Below are positions 10,640 to 18,799 of a stretch of DNA of 64,000 nt, piece after piece. A model generated the notes under the pieces. That model saw only the letters and a list, made by a program, of their open reading frames with translations. It searched no databases and was not told the DNA's origin. Source of the stretch: Salvelinus alpinus (Eukaryota > Chordata > Actinopteri > Salmoniformes > Salmonidae). Numbering within the stretch: the first letter of the stretch is position 1; each line of letters begins with the position of its first letter. A program made the position numbers and the translations under genes. The DNA is taken from positions 62,636,365 to 62,700,364 of the forward strand of contig NC_092093.1 in NCBI RefSeq assembly GCF_045679555.1, written 5' to 3'.

Positions 10640-11100
10640 TTTCAAGCTTAGATTTATCACCGATGCTCCTAGTTGAAGAATATTTCGACTAGTCCCAGAT
10701 TACTAATGCAACTTGAATCCCAATACGCCAAGCTTAGATTTATCACCGATGCTTCTAGTGGGGTGCCATTTCCACTAACCCCAGATTACTAATACGACTT
10801 GAACAGGCTACATTACATTTCAACACTTTGAGTTTCAGGTTTAATACCATTACTCCTAGTTCAAGCTTAGGTTTATCACCGATGCTCCTAGTGGGGTGCC
10901 ATGTCCACTAGCCCCAGATTACTAATTCGACTTGAACGGCGTCAAGCTTAGATTTATCCCCGATACTCCTAGTTGAAGAACAATTCAACTAGTTCCAGAT
11001 TACTAATTCGACTTGAACGGCCTCAAGCTTAGATTTATCCCCGATACTCCTAGTTGAAGAATAATTCAACTAGTTCCAGGTTACTAATTCGACTTGATTT
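10640..11100 (-). repeat. Tandem array of about five hairpin units in the ERV leader
   Basis: Units of about 80 bp begin CAAGCTTAG and end CTAATTCGACTTG, so the outer ends can pair (CAAG/CTTG and TTAG/CTAA). Each has an inner inverted repeat. It is CTAGTTGAA with TTCRACTAG at 10669/10684, 10969/10984 and 11050/11065, and CTAGTGG with CCACTAR at 10755/10772 and 10888/10905. The stem sequence changes on both sides together. A spacer unit (GAGTTTCAGGTTTAATACC) occurs twice. The structure would form in the genomic RNA as well, because inverted repeats are strand-symmetric. Confidence 0.7.
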
Positions 11101-11405
11101 TATACTTCGCAAATATCTTTACACAATGCCTTAGATTCTAAACAATTCCACATAAATTTAGCAACAATTCACACTCACCTCAGTACTTCTGATCATTGAA
11201 TTTAGATATTGGCTATAATACAATATGCAGATTTTGATTAAACCGGCTCTGCTTACCTTAATATTTTCGAGCTCTTTGATCAGTTTCCTGGGTGAGTTGA
11301 ATCGCCGACGTCTCCCTCGAGCGGGTCACCTCTCCTTCTTGAATCTTTCTCCCTCTCGTCTCCTGTCCGATGAATTTTCTATTGGGCCGAATTCAAATAT
11401 GTTTT

Positions 11406-11423
11406 AACCATCCTCTGCTACCA
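11406..11423 (-). promoter_or_regulatory. ERV primer-binding site for initiator tRNA-Met
   Basis: The plus strand reads AACCATCCTCTGCTACCA, an 18-base match to the 3' end of vertebrate initiator tRNA-Met including CCA. In element sense it is TGGTAGCAGAGGATGGTT. It lies 4 bp inside the 5' LTR edge (11428), where minus-strand cDNA synthesis starts. Confidence 0.88.
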
Positions 11424-11427
11424 AGTC

Positions 11428-11925
11428 TGTTGATAATTCGTTTTACTTGAGACAGGAGACCAAGTGGAGACATAGGACGAGGTGGATAATTGTATAATAA
11501 GGCCGTTTTATTCAAGTGTAAAGATATTAGGCAAAGCGTGCAGCACGGCTCTTTCTGTCTGATTTGTATGAAATCGTCCGGAAGAGAGAGCGCTCTACAC
11601 AGTACACACAGATTATATAGACAACTAGCAAAGTAGGTTGATCTGAAGTCTGGCCTTCCGATTGGTCGATCTGGGTCGTGGGTAATCCTGTTCGGCCTGA
11701 TGTCGACGTTCCATTGGTTCCTGAGATTGTTCGTTGTCTGGAGCTCCAACCCTGAGTTGTGAGTGTCTGAGTGATTGTCATGGGGGAGGGAAGTTGTGGG
11801 TGTCGTGCATGTGTCCAATGAGTCCAGCATATGTCCAATAGAAAGAGGGAGTGTGTATATTGTGTCAACCATAGCTAAAGTTGAGAAGTTGTTAAAACAA
11901 GTTACCAATATCTAATACAATTCCT
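11428..11925 (-). repeat. 5' LTR of the ERV (truncated by gap)
   Basis: Same sequence as the LTR at 2257-2754, with no difference found by eye. TATATAA corresponds to 11613-11619 and the poly-A signal to about 11507-11512. The final four bases (TACA) and the flank fall in the run of Ns. Confidence 0.92.
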
Positions 11926-12025
11926 NNNNNNNNNNNNNNNNNNNNNNNNNNNNNNNNNNNNNNNNNNNNNNNNNNNNNNNNNNNNNNNNNNNNNNNNNNN
12001 NNNNNNNNNNNNNNNNNNNNNNNNN
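11926..12025. other. Assembly gap of 100 N
   Basis: Exactly 100 ambiguous bases, a usual placeholder length, so the true distance is unknown. It lies exactly at the outer end of the 5' LTR, where two identical LTR copies would confuse assembly. The missing DNA should include the LTR end, the target duplication and the gypsy segment between the Gag zinc knuckle and protease. Confidence 0.95.
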
Positions 12026-12726
12026 TACACAAGCTCTGCGTGGTTTGCCGTAGGCAGGGCAGTGGTCTTTGCCTCTTGCATGAGCATTTCCACAGTATTT
12101 GCATGCTCTGGGGCAGTCTGTGTTCGCCGTTCGTGGTGAATTGCTCTGCCTCGATTGGTTTTGTCTGAATGTTTGCCTGGCAACAGCTGAACAGTATCAG
12201 CGTCAGTGCGTGGGGTTTCCATTTCCATTGCTCTCATTCCCATGTCAGTGACTCTGCAGTGCGGCACATTTCAATGGCAGTAACTAATGTTAAGCCTTTC
12301 TCTCTTAGTAGACACTGGCGCGTGTCCTCATTTCCAATCCCAAGTACTATTTTGTTACAAATCAGTTCATCTTTCAATCGCCCGTATTCACAAGTTTCAG
12401 ATAGTACTGACTCAACATCTTCTTGTTTGCAGTTTAAAAAGAAAAAACGAATTCTCCAATGCATTCAGTATGGCGTTTGCATCACCCTGTTGTCATGCTG
12501 TGAGGGTGAGATTGTGCCTGTAGATGTGCTTGCTGCCCATTAAGCTCCCCAGAGTTGCCAAATTAGTATTCCAGTCCCCTGTGAGAACCATGGGTTTTGG
12601 TGGCGGAATGTTCGCTGCCATAGCGATGGAATAGGAGATGTCTTTGCCATCGAGGTAGGTAGTGATGCTAGCTAGCCAGCTAACAACGAGTTGATCACTG
12701 GTGTGACTAACGTTAGCAGTAAACAA
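12026..12726 (-). pseudogene. Ty3/gypsy Gag remnant with zinc knuckle
   Basis: In element order, 12493-12726 encodes a Gag N-terminus (MAANIPPPKPMVLTGDWNTN, then SLMGSKHIYRHNL), 12234-12464 a retrotransposon Gag core (CKQEDVESV, CEYGRLKDELI, LVLGI-like KIVLGIGNEDTRQ, LLREKGLTL, AIEMCRTAE), and about 12049-12125 a nucleocapsid CKYCGNAHARGKDHCPAYG segment of the CXXC...H...C type. A stretch of about 40-60 residues between the first two parts is missing. The pieces are in different frames. This is the 5' half of the gypsy element whose pol lies at 1-2205. Confidence 0.75.
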
Positions 12727-12803
12727 CGGCGTGTGTTCGCATATGGAACATAACTGCGCCTATACTGTGCTTAGCTACAAAAATAACACGTGTGGTTTTC
12801 GAG

Positions 12804-12818
12804 CCACTTCTGATACCA
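12804..12818 (-). promoter_or_regulatory. Likely gypsy primer-binding site (tRNA-Leu-like)
   Basis: In element sense TGGTATCAGAAGTGG, which differs by one base from the complement of a vertebrate tRNA-Leu 3' end. It lies about 80 bp upstream of the Gag start, as expected for a gypsy leader. Confidence 0.5.
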
Positions 12819-13061
12819 TGTTTCTGTATGGTATGTTAGATAAAAGAATAAAGACAGACACAAATGTTCAATAGCCATGTTCAAGTATTGTACAAATCCC
12901 TACATACGGGTCTGGGGAACAGCCCAGCTAGTCGATTACCTATCAACTACTCTGTAACAGGTTCTCCTATGGGGACATCCAAAGAACCTTTTTAGGTTCA
13001 AGATATGTGTAGATTCACATATTAGGCAGGGAGATGGTCCCTGTTAGAATAGATCCTTACA
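12819..13061 (-). repeat. Putative gypsy 5' LTR
   Basis: Directly beyond the PBS the plus strand starts TGTTTCTG, so the element-sense end is CAGAAACA, as an LTR end should be. The outer limit is uncertain: TGTAAGGATC (13061) or TGTTACAGAG (12959) are both acceptable TG starts. The partner LTR lies outside the window, so the boundary cannot be confirmed here. Confidence 0.4.
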
Positions 13062-13761
13062 TGGCACAGATCCCAACTGATCAAAAGACACATCACTGGG
13101 CTGGTGGACGGGGCGTCTAAATCTGATATAGGTCAAGGTTAGGATTAGGATTAGAGAGTTTGACTTTTAGTCTTTCCAAAGGTTACATTCTGTGTGGAGT
13201 CCAGCGAGAGAGCTGTTTTACCGTTGCCCGGGCAACCTCCACAATAATGATGCCATTTCCATTGGCATGAGTGTAAAGCATCGTTTGATGATTTTTATGA
13301 AAAATACATTCCTGGCTGATGTTGGGTTTCACACAAATTACAGTTGAACAATTTATAGTCAAAATAAAATATATCAATGATTGAGTGCATGTTGCTTTGG
13401 AATGTCGTAGTTGCTAAATAAAGAATACAGCATAATAAGGATGACAACATGGAACAGAAAAGCACAGGTAGACTCATGGAACATTATTTGGCTAAAGTAA
13501 ACACAGTTAGCTTTATAAAATATAGTCATAAATCTTATTCCTCTTTGATTATTAATAAAATACTTCCCCCCCTTTTTCAACCCCTCAATTTATGTCTTGC
13601 TTAATGTCACATCTTAATCACGGAAGCTTTATATACATGATTGATCTTTCTTGAACACTTTACAGAAGAGGCAGGGAAGTAGTTAACCTCACTCCAGCTC
13701 TTAAATTATGCAGCCAGAGGACCAACTGTAGACTAGCAACAGTGCTGTAACTATTGCAACC
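13062..13761. other. Intergenic DNA without recognised features
   Basis: About 700 bp between the gypsy LTR and the SH3-gene tail. A short GGATTAGGATTAGAG stretch (13140) is slightly telomere-like. There is no credible ORF, TIR or RNA gene. Confidence 0.5.
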
Positions 13762-15690
13762 CTACCTGGCCCCATCAGGGCTGGGGATGAGGCTGGGGAT
13801 TAGGGTTGGGGATGGGGTTGGGGATGTGGGTGGGAATTGGGGTTGGGGATGGGGCTGGGGCTTGGGGTTGGGGATGTGGGTGGGAATTGGGGTTGGGGCT
13901 GGGGCTGTGGCTAGGGTTTGGGGCTGGGGTTGGGGCTGGGGCTGGGGCTGCCTGTTAGGGAGACAGATCCTGGACTTCAGTATCAGGATGGGGCCCTCTT
14001 TCTTCCCCTCGGTCTCCTCTGGCCCCCCTCCTGCTGCTGCTCTGTTGGCTCTGCGGAGAGCCTGGGTTGCGCTGGGGGACAACACGGACACAACAAACAC
14101 AAAGGACTTGTTTATTACCGCTGACCCAAATTCCAGCGTTCCACACAGACAAGACAAGCACAGGGCTGTTCAGAGGGTTCGCTCAGAGTGTGTGTTTGTG
14201 TGCATTTGTATGTGTGTGATTGTGTGTGTGTGCAAGTTTTCACAGCTCAAGGAACAAGGTTCACCTCCACACACACATAAGGTGGGGCCAAGTTACATGC
14301 CCACATACTGGGATAAGTCAAATGTATGATCTTAGATAATATCTGAAACAGCATCCAACAATTGTCTGCTTACATTTCCTAGCTCACTGTGGGCATTTCA
14401 GTCAGATTATACAGGCAGTTCTGTTTCACTGTTTGACATTATGAAACACAATACTTTTAGAGGGAAAGAGGGATCCCTCATCACCCCCCTGAACCTATGG
14501 CTGTGACTGAGGCCCCACTGTGTTGTGTGAGGGAACAGCAGTACAGTGAGAGGGAATTGATCAGAGGGAGATAGGGGTGGTGGTGGGGGGGTCTTAATCT
14601 CTGTGCTTTGTCAACTAATGAGGGATGAGAGAGGGGCCACCTGTTCTGGGCGGAGTGGAGTGGGAGTGGGAGGGGGTGGAAAAGGGTGAGGGGTGTGTGT
14701 GGGGGGAGCAGCTGCTGGGGTGTGTGTGTATGTGTTGTGTACACACACTTGTGGAGGGGGGTTTGATTGAGGATAGGATTGTGTGTGTGTATATGTGTAT
14801 ATCTGTGTGTGTTTTGGGCGCGATGTACTCACCCAGTACCACCTGCATACGTGGCCTGAGCTGAACCCCGTCTTGCTAAGCAGCAGACATCGTTAGCTGG
14901 CTCATCATCCTGAGAACACAAACAGAGGTGTGTCAGTGAACGGGTGGGATTACTGCTGTGACTCTTCTCTCCTGCTATCCCTCTGTCCTGTCACGAACCT
15001 CAGGTAGGCAGCTAAAGAGGCTATTCTAACCTGCCATACTGTTCTCTAAGTCAGCAGAGCTATTCTTTATAAATAGCAGGGGTGGACAATCTTATCTCTG
15101 CGAGCAATGCTAGGGCAGATTTTTGTCCCAGCCAAGTAAATAGAATATCTTGTTGCACACTCAGAGATGGAACGTTGCTTTTGCCTAACATAACACAATT
15201 AAACAATAAGACCCGAGGGGGTGTGGTATATGACCAATATCCACGGCTAAGGGCTATTCATTCACACGACGCAACGTGGAGTGCCTGGACACAGCCCTTA
15301 GCCGTGGTATATTGGTCATATATCACAACCCCCTGAGGTGCCTTGTTGCTATTATAAACTGGTTACCAACGTAATTAGAGCAGTAAAATAAATGTTTTGT
15401 CATACCCATGGTATACGGTCTGATATACCACGGCTTTCAGCCAATCAGCATTCAGGGCTCGAACCCGCCAGTTTATAATTTCCACTAGCCACTAACCTGG
15501 TGGCTCAGATCCACGACATGCGAGGCGGGGACGTATCCCTGTTGTCGATTCTGCAACCGCCCAAACCACCGGGCCTCCTCATCTTTACACAGAACCAGGA
15601 TGACCTCACCCCGGGTCAGCTTCAGTTCGTCTGGGGCTTGTAGCTGTGCTTTACCACCATCTAGTGGATAGATCAGGAAATGCATCTTAA
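13762..15690 (-). CDS. 3' end of an unidentified SH3-domain gene (three exons)
   Basis: Three minus-strand exons fit together in phase. Exon a (15497 to about 15690) encodes most of an SH3 domain: LQAPDELKLTRGEVILVL (ALYDY/RT-loop side), the Trp of ARWFGRL, and the QQGYVPASHVV end with the conserved G-x-x-P-A-S pattern. It ends at a CAG|GTTAGT donor in phase 0. Exon b (14833-14909, 77 nt) has a pyrimidine-rich TCTCAG acceptor and GTGAGT donor and is open in only one frame (DDEPANDV start), the frame supplied by exon a. Exon c (13762-14071) has a GTCCCCCAG acceptor and continues in the required phase to a stop. SH3 domains bind proline-rich ligands in signalling and scaffold proteins. I cannot name the gene. 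Upstream exons are not visible within the next 2 kb, and the exon a acceptor is uncertain. Confidence 0.6.
13783..13955. repeat. G-rich degenerate minisatellite inside the terminal SH3-gene exon
   Basis: Repeats of GGGGTTGGGGATG and GGGGCTGGGGCTT type run for about 170 bp on the plus strand. On the minus strand they encode a Pro/Gln then Pro/Thr/Ile-rich tail (PQPQPQPQ...). Runs of four Gs at short spacing make the plus strand a strong G-quadruplex candidate. Confidence 0.8.
14190..14242. repeat. (TG)n-rich microsatellite
   Basis: Interrupted TGTGTG tract within an inferred intron of the SH3 gene. A second GT-rich, G-rich stretch covers about 14575-14815. Confidence 0.8.
14575..14815. repeat. 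GT/GGGG-rich low-complexity intron sequence
   Basis: Purine-rich blocks (GGGTGGTGGTGG, GTGGGAGTGGGAG) alternate with TGTGTGTG tracts. This lies between inferred exons b and c of the SH3 gene. Apparent histidine/threonine-rich frames on the minus strand are by-products of the (CA)n sequence. Confidence 0.7.
15197..15481. mobile_element. Palindromic MITE-like repeat in intron or flank of SH3 gene
   Basis: AATTAAACAATAAGACCCGA opens a block of about 285 bp with a long internal inverted repeat: GGTATATGACCAATATCCAC...GGCTAAGGGCT at about 15222-15255 pairs with AGCCCTTAGCCGTGGTATATTGGTCATAT at about 15294-15325. It ends in GAACCCGCCAGTTTATAATT, 16 bp before the SH3 exon. The pattern is that of an abundant non-autonomous salmonid DNA repeat, though I cannot assign the family. 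Confidence 0.65.
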
Positions 15691-15726
15691 ATAAATCCTC
15701 AGGTAACAAGACAGATATATAGTATC

Positions 15727-15902
15727 ACAGGAGGTTGGTGGCACCTTAATTGGGGAGAACGGGCTCGTGTTAATGACTGGAGGGGAATAGTTGGAATGGT
15801 ATCAAAAACATAAAACACATGGTTTCCAGGTGTCTGATGCCATTCCATTTTCTCCGTTCCGGCCATTATTATGAACCGTTCTTCCCTCAGTAGCCTCTTG
15901 CG
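15727..15902. mobile_element. Short palindromic interspersed repeat
   Basis: The sequence runs from CAGGAGGTTGGTGGCACC to CCCTCAGTAGCCTC. The ends are imperfect inverted repeats (GAGGTTGGTG / CAGTAGCCTC) and the centre has GGAATGGTATCA...TGATGCCATTCC pairing. It is typical of high-copy non-autonomous elements in salmonids. The family name is not certain. Confidence 0.55.
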
Positions 15903-16006
15903 ACTTGTATGCATACACAGCAGTGTCCCAAGTTTCAGATCGCTGCAAGGCAAAATCCCAGGCTCGCATGGCTGTTTTTTTCTGTGTGTGTCTCTTCTTG
16001 ATTGGT

Positions 16007-16108
16007 GTGTCCAGGTGTAACGTCCTGGCAAGGTTATTGTTGTGTCCAGGTGTAACGTCCTGGCAAGGTTATTGTTGTGTCCAGGTGTAACGTCCTGGCC
16101 AGGTGAAT
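16007..16108. repeat. 35-bp tandem repeat, three copies
   Basis: GTGTCCAGGTGTAACGTCCT-starting units begin at 16007, 16042 and 16077. The first two are identical and the third diverges after GGCCAGG. Confidence 0.88.
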
Positions 16109-16494
16109 GGAAAGCTGACCTGAGAAGGCCAGTTCAGTGTGCTGTGTTCAGTGTGCTGGGCTGCCTGTTTCTCTGGGGCCAAACGCCTGTTTTATATAAC
16201 CACCAGCACAGCTAATCTGATTAGCAGGCCTACCTCCTTTAGACCTACTGTGTGTTTATAGGAAACATCTCTATCCTTGGTCATTAGGCCTACATGCAAT
16301 GCATGAGACACAGACAGGCAGGTAGACAGGCTCTCTGTTTATATCATCATATGACACTACTAAACAGGGTCAGTGTAGGAGTAGGCTTTATCTGTGTCCA
16401 GGAAACCGTTTCTTATCAATAACTTTACAGCATTTTGTAGAATTTTGGGGCAGACCTCTGCTGATTCCATCTGGCTCTTATTGCTTGACTTGAC
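16109..16494. other. Intergenic DNA without recognised features
   Basis: About 385 bp with no ORF of note. A short direct repeat (TTCAGTGTGCTG) occurs at about 16134-16160. Confidence 0.5.
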
Positions 16495-16680
16495 TGAGGC
16501 AGTCTTCTACTATAGCACATTCCTACTTTCAGCCACAATGTTGGATTCCAAAGCATTCCTCTATAGGAGCATAGTGAAGGAGAGTTCTGTTCACCCCTCC
16601 GTCCCCTCTGACCCAAAGTGTTGCACGCACACCCCAGCTGTCATGTCTGTTATGCACGTGCAGGGAAAAACCTGATACAT
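16495..16680. repeat. Unclassified interspersed repeat, copy 1
   Basis: The segment from about GCAGTCTTCTACTATAGCAC through TTGGATTCCAAAGCA to GGGAAAAACCTGATACAT is shared, with substitutions and small indels, with 20222-20405. It has no TIR or poly-A that I can see. It may be part of a larger element, because a LINE-tail fragment follows in one case and LINE endonuclease sequence in the other. Confidence 0.6.
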
Positions 16681-16689
16681 AGATTTGTT

Positions 16690-16905
16690 TAGTTTCTTTC
16701 TGTGCTATTGCTCTGTCTGTGCGCTACGTGTTGCTTGTCCTATGTCGCTCTGCAAGGGCTCACTGCTCCTCATTTGTCTGTACTGGCATTGTTTTTAATA
16801 ACCTGCCCAGGGACTGCAGTTGAAAATGAGCTGGCTGACTAAAACCATCACTTTTACTGAAACGTTGATTAATGTGCAGTCCCTGTAAAAATAAACTCAA
16901 ACTAA
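16690..16905 (+). mobile_element. L2-like LINE 3' tail, 5'-truncated
   Basis: The sequence from TGCTATTGCTCTGTCTG to GTGCAGTCCCTGTAAAAATAAACTCAAA matches the 3' UTR of the L2-like element at 22384-23538, with one unit of the same 37-bp motif. The shared landmark is CCTGCCCAGGGACTGCAGTTGAAAA. Confidence 0.75.
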
Positions 16906-16924
16906 TGTGGCATTACAGTCTGTA

Positions 16925-17115
16925 GCTGGAGCACATGGAAGTTGTGAACTTCCTTGTATATAGCCTTGTAACTTTATCTTGGTACTTTTTTTAGTATTAT
17001 CTATTTGCGTATTTACATACTTTTAACTGCATTGTTGGTAGAGCTCGTCAGTAAGCATTTCACGGTAAAGTCTACACTTGTATTCGGCACATGTAACAAA
17101 TAATATTTGATTTGC
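16925..17115 (+). mobile_element. Rex1-like LINE 3' tail
   Basis: It contains TGTATATAGCCTTG, ACTGCATTGTTGGT, GTAAGCATTTCACGGTAAAG and ends CACATGTAACAAATAATATTTGATTTG, the same 3' UTR as the fuller copies at 31240-31440 and 43950-44155. Confidence 0.8.
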
Positions 17116-17187
17116 CATTGTGCTCAGTGAAAGTACAATGTACTTTCTGATAAATCACACAAAAAAATACCATCTTTATGAAGTTGA

Positions 17188-17193
17188 TTTTAA
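17188..17193 (-). terminator. Candidate poly-A signal of RRS1
   Basis: In gene sense ATTAAA, about 345 bp beyond the RRS1 stop codon. No closer AATAAA was found by eye in that interval. Confidence 0.35.
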
Positions 17194-17536
17194 TTGTGTT
17201 GAAAAATATCAAACATAACTCTGTACCCAAAAGTTACACATTGCATTGAGAAATATACAACAAATTGTGGACACAAGGCAAATCAACACCATATACCATT
17301 TTTACACAATGTCATGGGTGATCTATTTACATTTTGCATGACGGGACAGAAGCCCCTCCCTCCTATTGCACCTGACCGGCATTAAGGGGAGACAGCTCAG
17401 GGACACATCACTCCCAGCAACATGACGACATGTAGGTGGGAAACATAATGAAGCAGGCAATTCATACTGTGCAGTCTAATACATCTCAGACAAGGCTCTT
17501 GTGATGTATGACATACAACGTTTCAAATGTTCCCCT

Positions 17537-18616
17537 TTAGCGTTTCCCAGCTCCTTTTTTACCTCCAGGTGGTCCTTGACCTTTACCCCCTGCTCTTCCT
17601 TTGGCACCTCCTTTACCCTTTCCACTCCCACCCTTTCCCTTTCCAGAGAAATTACCACCCTTGCGTCCCTTCTTCCCCCCCTTCCTAAATTTCGCTGCAG
17701 ACTCCTCTCGGTCATCCTCACGCATTTGTTTGTTTACAGCTTTGTTGACGTCTAGACGAGGTTTCTTACTGTCCATCACTTTGAGCAGATCCAGCTGCCT
17801 CTGCTTTTCATTGGAAAAGTTACCGATGACAGGCTGGAATTTCCTCTTCTTCCCGGTGTTTCTGGGAGCTTTCTCCTTCGGTAGGCGGTCTTGGAATTTA
17901 CCTGCGGACGCTGTGGATACCTTGGCCACATTGACAGCCCTAATCAGGTCAGTTGTGGATTGCTGCGCGGTCGGTGTGAGTCCAACACCTGGTACTTTGA
18001 TCTTCTGTGCCCTGGCTATGTTCCTCAGGCGATGCAGCTCGTTTTTTGCAACCTTCTCCTTCTTGGCTTTGTTCCGTTTGGCAAATTGGTCCTCGTTGGG
18101 GTCGGCTGTTTCGGGGACCTCAATCAGCCACTCTTTCGTGCCATCATTAACACGCTTGTAGCCCCAACGCCGCTTCCACTCTTTGGCAACATCGTCCCAT
18201 ACCAGGTTCGTTTTCTTCTTCTTTTGGATCCCCTTCAGTTTGGCGAATTCCTCCCATTTGGTTGGAGGCCTGGACTTCGGTGGGGGCTTCTCTCTCGGCA
18301 GTGCAGTGGTCGGCTCGGGTAGTTTGACTACGATTACCTCCTCTACTCTCTCTGTGGGATGCTTCCATATCTCGTTGATCAGGAGCTGCGTGTTGTCACG
18401 AGCTAGCGAGCGCAGGAAATCGTCTTTCTTCTGTTCACGGAACTGTCGAATGTCAATACGGTTCTTGTCGTATGCGACCAGGTTTCCGATGTCAAACTCA
18501 AGGTCCAGTTCTTTTTGAACGGTGATACTTTTGAGTTTTTCAGCCTCATCTTGTTCAGCTTTAGCAAGCACGTCTTCTATACTGCACGCATCCATTTTTG
18601 GAAGCATGTCCGACAT
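17537..18616 (-). CDS. rrs1: RRS1, ribosome biogenesis regulatory protein
   Basis: An uninterrupted 359-codon frame; RRS1 is a single-exon gene in vertebrates with a product of about 365 residues. The N-terminal RRS1 domain (about residues 15-170) includes VLAKAEQDEAEKL, DIGNLVAYD, LARDNTQLLINEIWKHPTER, PPTKWEEFAKLKGI and RRWGYKRVNDGTKEWLIEVP. The C-terminal 51 residues are Gly/Lys-rich and basic, suited to nucleolar targeting. Known role: with RPF2 it brings the 5S RNP (5S rRNA, RPL5, RPL11) into pre-60S particles in the nucleolus. The start is ambiguous. ATG at 18616 has a weak context (C at -3), whereas ATG at 18595 (MDACSIEDV) has A at -3 and G at +4 and aligns better with the mammalian N-terminus, giving 352 residues. 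It is the only intact host gene here. Confidence 0.95.
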   Translation of the reverse strand: MSDMLPKMDACSIEDVLAKAEQDEAEKLKSITVQKELDLEFDIGNLVAYDKNRIDIRQFREQKKDDFLRSLARDNTQLLINEIWKHPTERVEEVIVVKLPEPTTALPREKPPPKSRPPTKWEEFAKLKGIQKKKKTNLVWDDVAKEWKRRWGYKRVNDGTKEWLIEVPETADPNEDQFAKRNKAKKEKVAKNELHRLRNIARAQKIKVPGVGLTPTAQQSTTDLIRAVNVAKVSTASAGKFQDRLPKEKAPRNTGKKRKFQPVIGNFSNEKQRQLDLLKVMDSKKPRLDVNKAVNKQMREDDREESAAKFRKGGKKGRKGGNFSGKGKGGSGKGKGGAKGRAGGKGQGPPGGKKGAGKR

Positions 18617-18631
18617 ACGTGTGTTTCATGT

Positions 18632-18637
18632 CACGTG
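18632..18637. promoter_or_regulatory. CACGTG E-box just upstream of RRS1
   Basis: Perfect E-box palindrome (TCACGTGA context) 16 bp upstream of the first RRS1 ATG. MYC-family factors bind this motif, and ribosome-biogenesis genes are common MYC targets. That this site acts on RRS1 is inferred from position. Confidence 0.5.
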
Positions 18638-18799
18638 AAAGGTCACTAATTTTATTTCCGGGTTAAAATGTCTCCATTCGAAAATGAATTCCTCATGTCC
18701 ATGCGGTGGAGCCATTGTCTTACTTTTCTTGTTGCCATGATTACAATTTATGATGTTTTTTAAAAATCCAGTCTCATTTGAACAAAGTTAATACTTTGT

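Larger units (their letters stand above)
2257..11929 (-). mobile_element. Endogenous retrovirus (gamma-like pol/env, tRNA-iMet PBS), nested in a gypsy element
   Basis: A minus-strand provirus bounded by two direct LTRs with TG...CA ends. The order on the minus strand is 5' LTR (11428-11929), PBS, long leader, gag (8578-9720), pol remnants (7420-8371), env region (about 2894-7493), polypurine tracts, 3' LTR (2257-2758). Integrase C-terminus and env TM resemble gamma/epsilon-type fish retroviruses. Most of protease, RT, RNase H and integrase are gone, and env is frame-broken. The right end (last 4 bases of the LTR and the target duplication) lies in the assembly gap, so the target site duplication cannot be read. 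The flanks on both sides are parts of one gypsy element, which shows it inserted into it. Confidence 0.88.

Noticed and set aside
13754..14329. Plus-strand 191-codon Gly/Trp-rich protein
   Set aside because: It is the antisense of the CCCCAG minisatellite and exon; splice signals support the minus strand instead.
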